From Coniella vitis (Eukaryota > Ascomycota > Sordariomycetes > Diaporthales > Schizoparmaceae), in the NCBI GenBank assembly GCA_011317545.1, contig WUJK01000010.1:992001-1056000 (forward strand): a DNA stretch of 64,000 bases, in the 5' to 3' direction. Within the stretch, counting starts at the first letter, position 1, and every line of letters begins with the position of its first letter. This document shows positions 22,407 to 32,890 of the stretch, piece by piece. Below the pieces are notes generated by a model. It did no database searches, had not been told where the DNA came from, and saw only the letters and a list, made by a program, of their open reading frames with translations. The translations under genes were made by a program, and so were the position numbers.

Positions 22407-22846
22407 GTATGCCTTGGGACAGTATAGCTCTATAGTGAATATATATCTGGTGAAAGTGAGTCTTGTGTTTAGGTTACTCTGAGACTCGGTAAGGCTTTGC
22501 GCAGTTTCACTTATAGAGAGGTTACGCTATTATCGTACCGTTAGTATCCTCCCAACTTTGTCCAAAGAACTGCATTTATTGGATGCTGATTTTGTCTAGC
22601 AGTATTAGTGATATCTAGCGTCTCAAGTCAAGCCTTAGCTAGAATATCCGTTAAATAGACTGGTAGTCCGCTGAGTAAGGCATTTCCATCGTTGTTCATA
22701 GATCTTGGGTTGGAATGCTTCTTGTTAACGCTGAAGGTGGCTCGACCGATTTATATATATATCTGTACCCGAAATGGACGAAGTGCGGTCTATCTTCAAA
22801 AGGTCTTATTCCAGCAATAGACGTCTCTATTCCACGAGAAATTATA
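22407..22846. other. Unique spacer between solo LTR and chromovirus Z
   Basis: Normal base composition with CpA retained, so it was never a repeat. The first 29 bases contain the displaced original end of the Zn2Cys6 coding region (22412-22435, terminating TAG), followed presumably by its former 3' untranslated region. Nothing else is recognised. Confidence 0.6.
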
Positions 22847-23307
22847 TATAATAATCCTTGCCTGAATCCCTGATTCTGGAAGTACCTGTAAGTTATATAT
22901 TAGCAGGAGGGGGAAATATACCTTTAAGTCTTCGTACGTTTCTATATAATATTAAGTATTATAAGAGATTAAAAGGGATTACCCTATTACCAAAAGTAAT
23001 ACTTAGATTTATAACTAAAGATTATAAGGAAACTATCTAATATTAAATAATAAACTCTTATCTTTATATCCTTCCGTTATAGTACTTATTAATATATAGC
23101 TTATTAATGCTTACTAGTGCTTACTAATATTCTAGTAAGTAGTAGTAATCTCTAGTAATCTAATATAGCATTTTAAACCCTAACTCTAATTATACTACTC
23201 GATATTCTTATATAAGAAATCCTTATTAATCCGTTAAGATTCCGATTTAAAATATATATAGTTACGCTAGCTTATTCCTATAACCTATATATTTATAGGT
23301 TATAATA
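22847..23307 (-). repeat. 3' LTR of chromovirus Z (461 bp)
   Basis: Starts TATAATAATCC and ends GGTTATAATA. The central segment (about 23082-23185) has TTACTAGTGCTTAC and GTAGTAGTAATC repeats, shared with the right LTR at 37481-37940 and the solo LTR. The five bases before it (TTATA) do not match those after the right LTR (CGATA), so no perfect target duplication is visible. Confidence 0.85.
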
Positions 23308-23408
23308 TTATCTCCCTTCTATTAGTTTTTATCCCTAAAAACCTATAGTATTTCTATAAATAGTCCTGCTTAATATTCTTACTTCGGATTATACCTTCCT
23401 AATTCGTT

Positions 23409-24087
23409 ATATCGTTAAGAATTATAAAATCGCGTTATACGAATTTTGGATTTTCGTCTTTATCTAAGAAGCGTTTTACCTATATCGAACGTTTTTATTA
23501 TATTAAGACTAATAGCTTTAAAGTTATACCCTATTCTTTCTATCTTAAGGAGGGCTTAGTATATAAGATAGTTAACGGAGTTAAGAGCTATATATAATAT
23601 ATAAAATATAGTTATTCTTATAATAGGTATCGTATTCCGGTATCTTCTTATAGGTATAGTTTCTTCCTAAGTTACTTATATATTACGCTAACTTTTAATA
23701 ATATCCCGGATTACCGATAAGCTCTCTCGGCTCGATAGTTATAAGTTAGAGGAAGAGGAGCGGATATTAAAATATTAAGAGGAGCTAGCTAAGCTTTAAG
23801 CTAAAGCTTAAGCTTATTTAAACGAATCTCTTACTCGCTTAGCGCGTTTAAAGAAATAGTATAGGTTTCTATAAGAGAAGGGCGTAAAGCTAGTAAATAC
23901 TAGGTTAGAGGAGGAAGAATAGGAGCGTATTACCGAGATTATTTAAGCTATTTCGTCTAAGGAGGCTATATTATCTATATAAGATCCCTTATTTAAAGGT
24001 ACGGATTAGAATACGTTAATAGCGCCTAACGCTACGATTAATTAGTCGGGATTTAACCTAGGTTCTCTATATATTAGAGATTTTTAA
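23409..24087 (+). pseudogene. Antisense accessory ORF of Z (divergent version)
   Basis: Plus-strand frame at the same place as in X, Y and W, with the start again reading ATA (23409). It shows a RIPed Cys-type region (PYSFYLKEGLVYKI, then KSYI, where Tyr codons take the place expected for Cys) followed by a long charged helix with DKLSRLDSYKLEEEERIL and VNTRLEEEE. In-frame TAA and TAG codons are best read as former Gln codons. The amino-acid sequence differs strongly from the other three while keeping the same architecture, which argues for selection on a protein and not a chance frame. Confidence 0.5.
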
Positions 24088-24145
24088 TCTTTAGTAAGGG
24101 GTCTAGTTATTTCTATAGGTAGTTATTATAATTAAAGATATAAGT

Positions 24146-24217
24146 AATCTTATAGCTTAGTAGTTAAAGTTCCTAGTTTCTTATTAAGAGGTCCGGGGTT
24201 CGATTTCCTATAGTATC
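24146..24217 (+). pseudogene. tRNA-Arg(TCT)-like sequence inside Z
   Basis: Homologue of 10394-10465, the same 72-nt length. The anticodon arm reads CCTAG-TTTCTTA-TTAAG (anticodon TCT), the T arm CGGGG-TTCGATT-TCCTA, and the acceptor ends AATCTTA and TAGTATC. RIP changes account for most mispairs. It occupies the same relative position, between the antisense ORF and the chromodomain end of pol. Confidence 0.55.
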
Positions 24218-25436
24218 TTCTCTATCTAAGGCTATAATAACTTTTTATTTTCGTATTCTTTAATAAGGTTTAGGTATATATTCTTTAGTAGTTCCTAAGT
24301 ATTTTCCGAATTATTATAATTTTTCTACTTAATAAGGTATTATTTTCCGCGTCCGCGTTTATATAAGTCGAGAATCTATTTAACTTCGTATTATACTTAT
24401 TCTAGTTCGATAATATCTATATCGTACGAGAGTTCTATATCTACTAGTACTAGCTTTAGGAGTAAAATATAGAAGACTAGGTATAAGCGTATATATAGGA
24501 TTTCCAATTTATAGTTAACTAGTAAAATCTATTATATAATTTTATAAGGTCCGAGTTTCTTATAATCGAGTTTATTACTAGGTTTAGTAGTTTTAATATT
24601 TTTATAATTAAGGTAGACTTTATCTCCCTTTTATAGAATTAATCCCTTAATCCTTTTCTAATTAGCGTATTTCGTTATTTATTCTTTAATATCCTAAAGT
24701 ATATATCGAGTATCTTCGTATAATTACTTAATTCTTCTAGCGTATTAATCTACCGTTTCTGCATTTCCACCTAATAGTATTTCGTAGTATATTATAGGGT
24801 TATATCCGTAGAGTAGGAAGAATAGTAATTTTCCTATACTTATCGTATCTACGCTATTATAAGCGAATTATACTATAGGTAAGAGTTCGATCTAATTATC
24901 TTATTTATAATTAATATAGTATCGTAAATACTATTCTATAATCTAGTTAGTATATTCTATTTATCCGTCTATTTAAGGATAAAATACTATAGATATATAT
25001 TATATTATTCCGAGGTATTTAATAAGTAAGATCTAGAATTTTAATATAAATTTTCTATCTTTATTTAATATAATTTCCTAAGGTATCTTATAATTAATAA
25101 TAATAATACGGAGGAATATATATACGAATTCTTCTATAATATTACTTTCTTTATATAGTAGGAAGTATATATATTTACTTAATCTATAAACTATTTACTA
25201 AAATACTATCGTATTATACCTAAGTTAAGGGTTCTTATAAGAGGGGTAGCTTAGTAATAAAGTTTAGATTAATAGATAACTAAATAGTTATAAGTATTAA
25301 TAAAGGTTATAATAATTCGTAAGGTTTATATTATTCTATCTTATTCCGTTTATATATATCGTAGTTATTAACGATATTCGTAACTCGTTTCTTAAGGTTT
25401 AGTAGATTTTAATAATATTAGATCCTTTTATAGGTT

Positions 25437-25922
25437 TGTAATGATCCTTGCCTGAATCCCGGATTCTGGAAGTACCTATAAGTTATATGTTAGTAGGTGG
25501 GGAAGTATTACCTTTAAGCCTTCGTACGTTGTCGAGCAATATCAAGTATCACAAGTGATCAAGAGGGATTACCCTATTATATAAAATAATACTTAGATTT
25601 ACAACTAAAGACTATAAGGAAACTATCTAATAGCAAGCCGTAAACTCCTATCCTTATATCCTTCTATTGTTCTGCGTTAAATACCCTATTTAACCCTAGA
25701 TTATCTGGATTATCTCGCGATCTTAATAATCCGGCTCTACTGGATTATCTAATAATCTTAATAATCTATTCCTGATTAGTTCGTATAACCCTAACCCTGA
25801 CTATATCATTCTGTATAACTTAGTTATATAAGAGATCCCCATCGGTCCGTTAAGGTTCCGATTTGCTAGTATATAGTTACGCTAGCCTATTCCTATGACC
25901 TGTATAACCGTGGGTTATAATA
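25437..25922 (-). repeat. 3' LTR of W (486 bp)
   Basis: Starts TGTAATGATCC, the intact terminus, and ends GGGTTATAATA. The central segment (about 25675-25785) is specific to W and carries repeated GGATTATCT and TTAATAATC words. A TATA-like TTATATAA (minus-strand promoter sense) lies near 25824-25831, and a telomere-like TAACCCTAACCC at about 25787-25798. Confidence 0.9.
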
Positions 25923-26023
25923 TTATCTCCCTTCTATCGGTCTTTATCCCTAAAGACCTATAGTGTTTCCGTAAGTAGTCCTGCCTAATATTCTTACTTC
26001 GGATTATGCCTTCCTAATTCGTT

Positions 26024-26626
26024 ATATCGTCGAGAATTAACAAAAGTCGTTCTCGAAAGATTTCTTTATCGATTACTCCTAAAACCGTTAAGCGTAACCT
26101 TCTTCTTTAATCTATTCTGGAGTATTATATAGAGATACCGATCTGCTCTAACTATAAGGAACGGGGGCTTTCTTCTTGTTAGATTTCCGCGATATATTCC
26201 GACCGCTATACTAAGTATATTCGTTTGAATAAATCTCGCTGCGATGTACTGGGTCCTTCTCCGTCTAATATTCGTGCTATCTCTCGGCACTATTAGAAGA
26301 TTGAAGATAAGATGGAGGAATTAGACGAGGCTCGTCGTGCTTTAGATATACGTATAGATCGCCTTCGTAAGCAGAAAAAGATATAGAGAGAGAAGATAGC
26401 ACGGGCTATTCGCCGGGGCCTGGATTCTATGGAGGAGTTGGATTATATAGAGCGTAAGGAGGCTGAAAAGGAGGCGGTAGTTTTAGTGCCGGCGGGTCCT
26501 TTACCTGAAGCGTTTCCTAATTCGCTAATGCAGGAGTTTGATACTGTAGATTAGTTTACCGTAGATTTTAGTGGGTCGTTAGATCTAGTTAGCGCTTCCA
26601 ATAGAGGGGGTTTGTCCAATCGTTAG
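26024..26626 (+). pseudogene. Antisense accessory ORF of W, best-preserved copy (about 200 codons)
   Basis: Plus-strand ORF convergent with pol, located between the chromodomain end and the 3' LTR. The start codon reads ATA (26024), ATG before RIP. The basic N-terminus INKSRSRK... leads to EYYIEIPICSNYKERGLSSC, then SDRYTKYIRLNKSRCDVLGP. With Tyr codons read as RIPed Cys, the ligands are arranged CX2CX7C...CX2CX7C. A long coiled coil follows (KIEDKMEELDEARRALDIRI, then RGLDSMEELDYIERKEAEKE) and a Pro-rich tail. Only a few in-frame TAA and TAG codons interrupt it, each explicable as Gln or Trp. It is not gag, pol or env. I recall similar small proteins annotated in fungal genomes but know of no assigned function; zinc or nucleic-acid binding is inference. 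Confidence 0.65.
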
Positions 26627-26659
26627 TGAGTTTTCTGATTCTATCTATTACTAAGTTAT

Positions 26660-29600
26660 TCGCTGATTTTCGTATTCTTTAATTAGATCTTCGTAGATAT
26701 TCTTTAGGGGTTCCCAAGTATTTTCTAAGTTATCGTATCCTTTCTATTTAATAAGGTATTGTCTTCCGCGTCTGCGTTTGCGTAAGTCGAGGATCTGTTT
26801 AACTTCGTACTATACTTGCTCTGGTTCGACGATGTCTATATCGTACGAGAGTTCTGCGTCTGCTGGTGCTGGTTCCAGAAGTAAAATGTGGAAGACTGGG
26901 TATAGACGTATATATAGGATTTCAAGTTCGTAGTTAACTAGGGAAATTTATCGTACAATTTTATAAGGTCCGAGTTTTTTATAATCGAGTTTATCGCTAG
27001 GTCTAGTGGTTTTAATATTTTTACGGTTAAGGTAGACTTTATCTCCCTTCTATAGGATTAGTCCCTTAATCCTTTTCTAATTAGCGTATTTCGTTATTCG
27101 TTCTTTAACGTCCTAAAGTATACGTCGAGCATCTTCGTATAATTATTTGATTCTTCTAGCGTATTAGTCTGCCGTTTCTGCGTTTCCACTTAGTAGCGTT
27201 TCGTAGTACGCCGTAGGATTATATCCGTAGAGTAGGAAGAATAGTGATTTTCCTATACTCGTTATATCTATACTATTATAGGCAAACTACGCGGTTAGCA
27301 AAAGTTCGACCTAATTATCTTATTCGTAGTTAACGTAGCATCGTAGATATTATTCTATAATCTGGTTAGTACGTTCCGTTTATCCGTCTATCTAAGGATA
27401 AAATACCGTAGATATACGTTATATCGTTCCGAGGTATTTAGTAAGTAAGATCTAGAATTTCGATACGAATTTTCTATCTCTATCTAATATAATTTCCTAA
27501 GGCGTTCTATAGTTAGCGATAATAATACGGAGGAATATATATACGAGTTCTTCTACGGTACTACTTTCCTTATATAGTAGGAAGTATACGTACTTACTTA
27601 GTCTGCAAACTACTACTAAGATGCTATCGTACTACACCTAAGTTAAGGGTTCTCGTAAGAGGGGTAGCTTAGTAATAAAGTCTAGACTAATAGATAACTA
27701 AATAGTCGTAGGTACTAGTAGAGGTTATAGTAGTCTATAAGGTTTATATCGTTCTGTCTTATTTCGTTTGCATATATCGCAGTTATTAACGATATCCGTA
27801 ACTCGTTTCTTAAGGTTCGGTAGGTTCTAATAACGTTAGATCCTTTTATAGGTTGCTCTAATTCCTTAATATCCATATATTAGTACGCTATAGATGCTTC
27901 GGATATAGTTGTTTTATTCTAATATTATTATACTATCGAGGTTAGGTATTTCTCCTTCGATACGTAGTATTGCGTTAAGTTCCTTAGTAATAGATAGTAT
28001 AGTAAGGTTGCCTTCCGAATCTTCCTTAAAGATTACTATAATATCTTGGTCTTTACTATTGCTATCCTTATAGTCTAACCGTCTGCTAAGAGCGTCTGCT
28101 CGTTCGTTTTCCTTACCTTTGCGGTAGATAATCTTAAAGTCGAATTCTAATAGGAATTCGTACTATCTAACTTATCGTTTATTAAGCTGCTTTATCGAGG
28201 TAAATACCTGGAGATTCTTATAATCCGTATATATAAGGATTTATTATTTTACGCCGATAAGATAATATCGCTATTCCCTAAAGGCTTCTACTATTACTAT
28301 AAGTTCCTAATCGGGTATTCCGTAGTTAAATTCTAGTCCGTTTAGCTTTTTACTAAAGTTGCTAACTATCCGTAGTCGTCCTTTATCGTCTCGTTATCCG
28401 AGTTATCCACCGAGTGCATAATCTAATATATCTATCTCGATCTCGAAAACTTTATCTTAGTCTGCTTCGATTAGGATTAGTTCTAATATAACTACGTCCT
28501 TAATTATACTAAAGGCTTTCTATGCCTATTCGTTCCAGTTAAAGGTAATATCCTTTTTCGTAAGTTCCGTAAGTAGTACTGCAATGCTACTATAGTTCTT
28601 AATAAATTATCGGTAGAAGTTAGCGTAGCCTAAGAAAGCTCTAACGTCCTTAACGTTCTAAGGTATAGGCTAGTCCCTAACTACCTATACTTTATCTTTC
28701 TATATTCGTATATGCCCTAGTGTTATAGTATATCCAAGGTAGTTAACTTCTTAAGTATTCCAGTTATATTTAGTAGGTTCTACTAAAATCTTATTATCTT
28801 AGAGGATTTATAGGATTATCGTAACGTACTTCTAGTATTCCTCGAATATCTTTAAGTAAATAAGGATATCGTCTAGGTAAGCGATTATAAAATAATCGAG
28901 GTATTTACGTAAGATAAAGTTTATTATTTCCTAGAATAATATAGGGGCGTTAGTAAGTCCGAATAGTATAATAAGATATTCGAAATATCTATAGCGTATT
29001 CTAAACGCTGTTTTCTATTCTTCTCCGGGTTTAATACGAATATATATATATCCTTCTTTAAGGTCGAGGGCTATAAACTATTAGGCTCCTCTAAGTCTAT
29101 CTCTAAGTTCTTTAAAGAGAGGTAAGGGGTACCGATTCTTAATTATAATATCGTTAAGTTATCGATAGTTAATATATAATCGTAGTTTACCGTTTTTCTT
29201 TAGTATAAACAGGATTAGGTATCCTGCTAGTAAATAGGAGGGTCTAATATAGCCTTTCTTAAGATTTTCGTCGATATATTCTCTAAGTGCTTTAAGTTTA
29301 TCCTTATTTAATCCGTAGATAGGAAAGAACTTTAGTTATTCTCCTTCTTTAAGTAGGATTTCGTAATCGTATAGGCCGTACTCTAGTAGGCCGTTGTCGA
29401 ATTTTCCTTAAAATAGTTTTATAAACTTCCGATACTCTTCTAGTATACCGGAGAGGTCTCTAAACGTATCTTCGTTTTATATAGTTGCTATTATAAGGAG
29501 ATATCGTTATATATACTTAGTTCCTTCTTGAACTTATCGCAATAATATATCCTGTTATCTATAGAATCCTATTATATCGTATCCTAATCTACTATATCCC

Positions 29601-31300
29601 TTATTCTATTAGGTACTAACTATCGCTAGATCCTTCTCTATAAGCTATCGAGGTTTATCGTATCCTAGGGTAGCTATCGTCTTAGCTCTTCTCGATTTAG
29701 AGGTATATATAAATTCGTTTAAGCCCCTATTATCTAGGTATCGCTTAGTAACTAAATCTAATCCTACGCCCTTAATTATAACCGCTTTTTAGGTATCCGC
29801 TTTACCCTATAAAATATAGCTATTAGTCCAATCGATTCGAGGATTTTCCTTTCTTAACCATAGTATACCTAAGATCAGCTCGTATTATGCGGTGTCCGTA
29901 ATATCGAAGTTTATTAGTATCGTGCGTCCGTGGATTGTAACTAGTAATTAATTAGATTCTATATCGATAATACCTTAGCCGTAAGTAACTTCTATACCTT
30001 CTACGGTACTAAGTTTATAGGGTTCTATCTTCTTCTTCTAAGGTATCCGTTCTCTATTAATAACGCTTAGGGATATAAAGTTTCCTTATGCTCCGCTATC
30101 TAGGAGTGCTGTATAGTATTTATCGCTGATTCGTACTGCGATTTTCAAATATTCGTACGTCGAGCTGTCTATCGCGTAGAGGGACTTTACCGTAAGTCCT
30201 AATCGCTTATTATCCCTTATAGGCGATCCTTGCCTTTTAGGTTCTATTATTCTTACTATATTCTAAGAGCTGCTATTTATACTAGGTTCTTAGCTTATTA
30301 TATTCCGTATCGTATATATGCTACGGCCTATCGCTATAGGCGCGCTTGATTTTCTTCTTCGGTATACGGAGTCTATGCTCCGGGCTGGCTATCCTTAAGG
30401 TTATAGTAGGTACGCGCTTTATCCGCTAGGTGTTCTGCGCAATCGGCGCGCTTGCAGAAGCTGTAGTACGTAGGTTCTACGTACGTAGGCTTTGCAAGCT
30501 TTTCCCTTTGTTTCTGTTCGCGTATTCTATGCCAGTCGAGCGCTTTTTCTTACGCGTAAGGTGCGCACTGGGGTATCGTGCATTGGTACTATTTTACTTA
30601 TCGCATAGTATATTCGTAGGGGGTATTATATATAAGACTAATGCTGGCGTAGTTTCCCTTTATTCTGAGTACTTTATAATAGTCGCTATTATCGTTATCG
30701 TGGGCGATAATACTATACCCTATCTCGCGCGTGGGGAACTATTCGTTGGTTACCTTATATTTAAAGTATTATCTGCAATTATATATAATACAGGCAAACT
30801 ATATAATCTGGTAGTGCTTTTCGTAGAGGTAATTAATTCGCGCGTCTTCCTATACAAGGGGGGTTTTATCTTAACAGGTTATTATCCTAAATAATTCTCT
30901 AAGTATAATACTATAGATAAGGTAGTATACGTCTCCTTTATCAGTATCTTCGTTTATAGAGCTTTCTAGTTCTAAGCTTATTTCTTCGTTAATAGTTTAG
31001 GTACTAGTATTCTAACCGATACTAAGCGTTTCCTATTATTCCGTAATTTCCGTAATATTATTCTATAAAATATTCGTTAGGAGGGGCATCCTCTAGGTAA
31101 CTGCAATTTATCGTTCCTTACAAGGTTTCTAAGGGAACTATCCTAAGCCTTACTTTGCCGAGAGGTATATTATATAATTATCCTTATAATAGAAGGTCCA
31201 GTTAAGGAGTCTATAATCGGAGTCGTCCGACGCTTACTTTAGAAGCTGGTTTTAGCTGGGAGTAGAGTCCGTAGTCTTATATATTATAATATTGGCTTAT
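26660..31300 (-). pseudogene. W pol: protease, reverse transcriptase, RNase H, integrase, chromodomain
   Basis: Minus-strand polyprotein with RIP stops. The reverse-transcriptase catalytic motif YLDD is intact at 28879-28868 within IIAYLDDILIY. The C-terminal chromodomain runs from about 26830 to 26668 and reads YEVKQILDLRKRRRGRQYLI, K-stop (Trp)-KGYDNLENTWEPL. This is the integrase-fused chromodomain that defines chromoviruses and targets insertion to methyl-histone chromatin. Integrase and RNase H lie between these two landmarks but were not delimited residue by residue. Confidence 0.8.
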
Positions 31301-32380
31301 CGTCCTTCGGGGATTTTCTTGAATTCTCTGGGTTTCTTAGGTTATCGGCATTCTCGTGCGAAGTAGCCTGTTTTGCTACAGTTAAAGCATTCCTTGCTTA
31401 TAGGTTTCCTTTAAGCTACGTCGAGCTCTATAGGGCCTAAGTATATCGTGCCGCTAACTGCCGTGCCTCGTTGCTAGAAGCCGCAGTTAGTTATCTATTA
31501 AATCCGCCGTCCTATATTAGCGTAATTCCTCTATATAGTATAGCTTCCTCCTTTCTTGCTTTTCTCTATACGTCTTTCGTAGAAACGGTTATCGATACGG
31601 ATAGCGTTATTACTAAATATCGTAAAGTCTTCGGGCTAATCCTGCTTAGAGATTTCGTCCTTAACCTTATCCTTAAATCCTCTATAGTAGTATTCTATAA
31701 GGTTCTTATCTTCCTAAGGGAGGCGTACTAAGAGTTGCTTAAAGCGGACCGTATAGGTTAAAGTAGACTTATTCTGCTTAAGTTCTATAAGTTGCTATAC
31801 TATAGTCCGTTCTTCGTTGGGATCGCTAAATATTTCCTTAAGGATACGTTCGAACCCTGCGAACGAATCGAATATATTCTTAGTAGTCGTTTTGCGTTGA
31901 TCGAGGTTGCCTAGGTATTCAATGTGGTCGCGAAGTAAGGGTTCGTACCAAATAAGTACGTCCTTTTCGAGTCGTATACCGGCTAGGATAACTTTATCGG
32001 GTTTAGTAATAAATTGCGCTGCGTTGTATAGGAAGTACGCCTTATAGTAGGTAAGGAACCCTTAAAGTATCTTCTAGTTACCGTCGTATATAGCAGGTTT
32101 ATCTATCTTATAGCCGTTACCGGTATTCTAGATAATAGGCGCTAGGGGTATAACGGCCGTAGCTTAGTATTATTCGAGTTGCTAGGCCTGCCGATAGATA
32201 GTACGATTCTGCTGCTCCTAAGCCTATCGGAGTATAGCGAGTTGCTAAGTAAGTTCGATTAATTAGCGTATTATATCTTCCTAAGTTACGACCTAGCGAC
32301 GTCCTTCGCCTAAGGTGGACGGGGTAGGAGTTTAAGGAGCTATTACTATACTTAATATTGCCCAAAAGGTGTACGTAGAC
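31300..32380 (-). pseudogene. W gag with CCHC zinc knuckle
   Basis: Minus-strand gag region between the 5' LTR leader and pol. The nucleocapsid zinc knuckle is at 31389-31348 and reads CFNCSKTGYFAREC: CX2CX4[H to Y]X4C, with only the His changed by RIP. The corresponding motif in X, Y and Z has Tyr at the metal-binding positions. The gag start near 32365 and the upstream leader ending at 32404 are not resolved precisely. Confidence 0.75.
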
Positions 32381-32404
32381 CGTCCTGAATAAGAGTTGTG
32401 AAAA

Positions 32405-32890
32405 TATAATGATCCTTGCCTAAATCCCGGATTCTGGAAGTACCTATGAGTTGTATGTTAGCAGGTGGGGAAGTATTACTTTTAAGCCTTCGTACGTTGT
32501 CGAGCAATATTAAGTATCACAAGTAATCAAGAGGGATTACCCTATTATATAAAATAATACTTAGATTTATAACTAAAGACTATAAGGAAACTATCTAATA
32601 GCAAGCCGTAAACTCCTATCCTTATATCCTTCTATTGTTCTGCGTTAAATACCCTATTTAACCCTAGATTATCTAGATTATCTCGCGATCTTAATAATCC
32701 GGCTCTGCTGGATTATCTAATAATCTTAATAATCTATTCCTGATTGGTTCGCATAACCCTAACCCTAACTATATTATTCTATATAACTTGGTTATATAAG
32801 AGATCCCCATCGGTCCGTTAAGGTTCCGATTTACTAGCATATGGTTGCGCTGGCCTGTTCCTATAACCTGCATAACCGTAGGTCATAACA
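32405..32890 (-). repeat. 5' LTR of W (486 bp)
   Basis: Starts TATAATGATCC and ends GGTCATAACA, followed by the AGGTT duplication. It is nearly identical to 25437-25922, the differences being mostly RIP-type transitions. It contains the longest telomere-like run of any LTR here, TAACCCTAACCCTAA at 32754-32768. The outer (right) half retains more GC than the inner half. Confidence 0.9.

Larger units (their letters stand above)
25437..32890 (-). mobile_element. Chromovirus W, full-length nested insertion (7454 bp)
   Basis: Complete Ty3/gypsy chromodomain element inserted in Z, with identical target duplications AGGTT at 25432-25436 and 32891-32895 and equal 486-bp LTRs. Gag-pol is on the minus strand. 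The polypurine tract (AGAAGGGAGATAA on the minus strand) abuts the 3' LTR at 25923. W keeps more CpA and TpG than X, Y or Z, so it is the youngest or least RIPed copy. Stops in every large frame make it inactive in this form. Confidence 0.93.

Noticed and set aside
30430..30894. 154-codon plus-strand ORF inside W
   Set aside because: It lies opposite pol coding sequence between gag and RT. The equivalent frames in X, Y and Z are not preserved, and there is no domain. RIP composition plus antisense codon bias explains its length.
31471..31731. 86-codon plus-strand ORF in the gag region of W (related frame in Y near 15330)
   Set aside because: Also present in Y, but it runs opposite the presumed gag. 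Similarity follows from shared DNA, and without a start or un-RIPed homologue I cannot separate it from a shadow of gag.
32754..32768. True telomere or chromosome end
   Set aside because: At most two and a half CCCTAA units, inside LTRs at several places, with unique genes on both sides.
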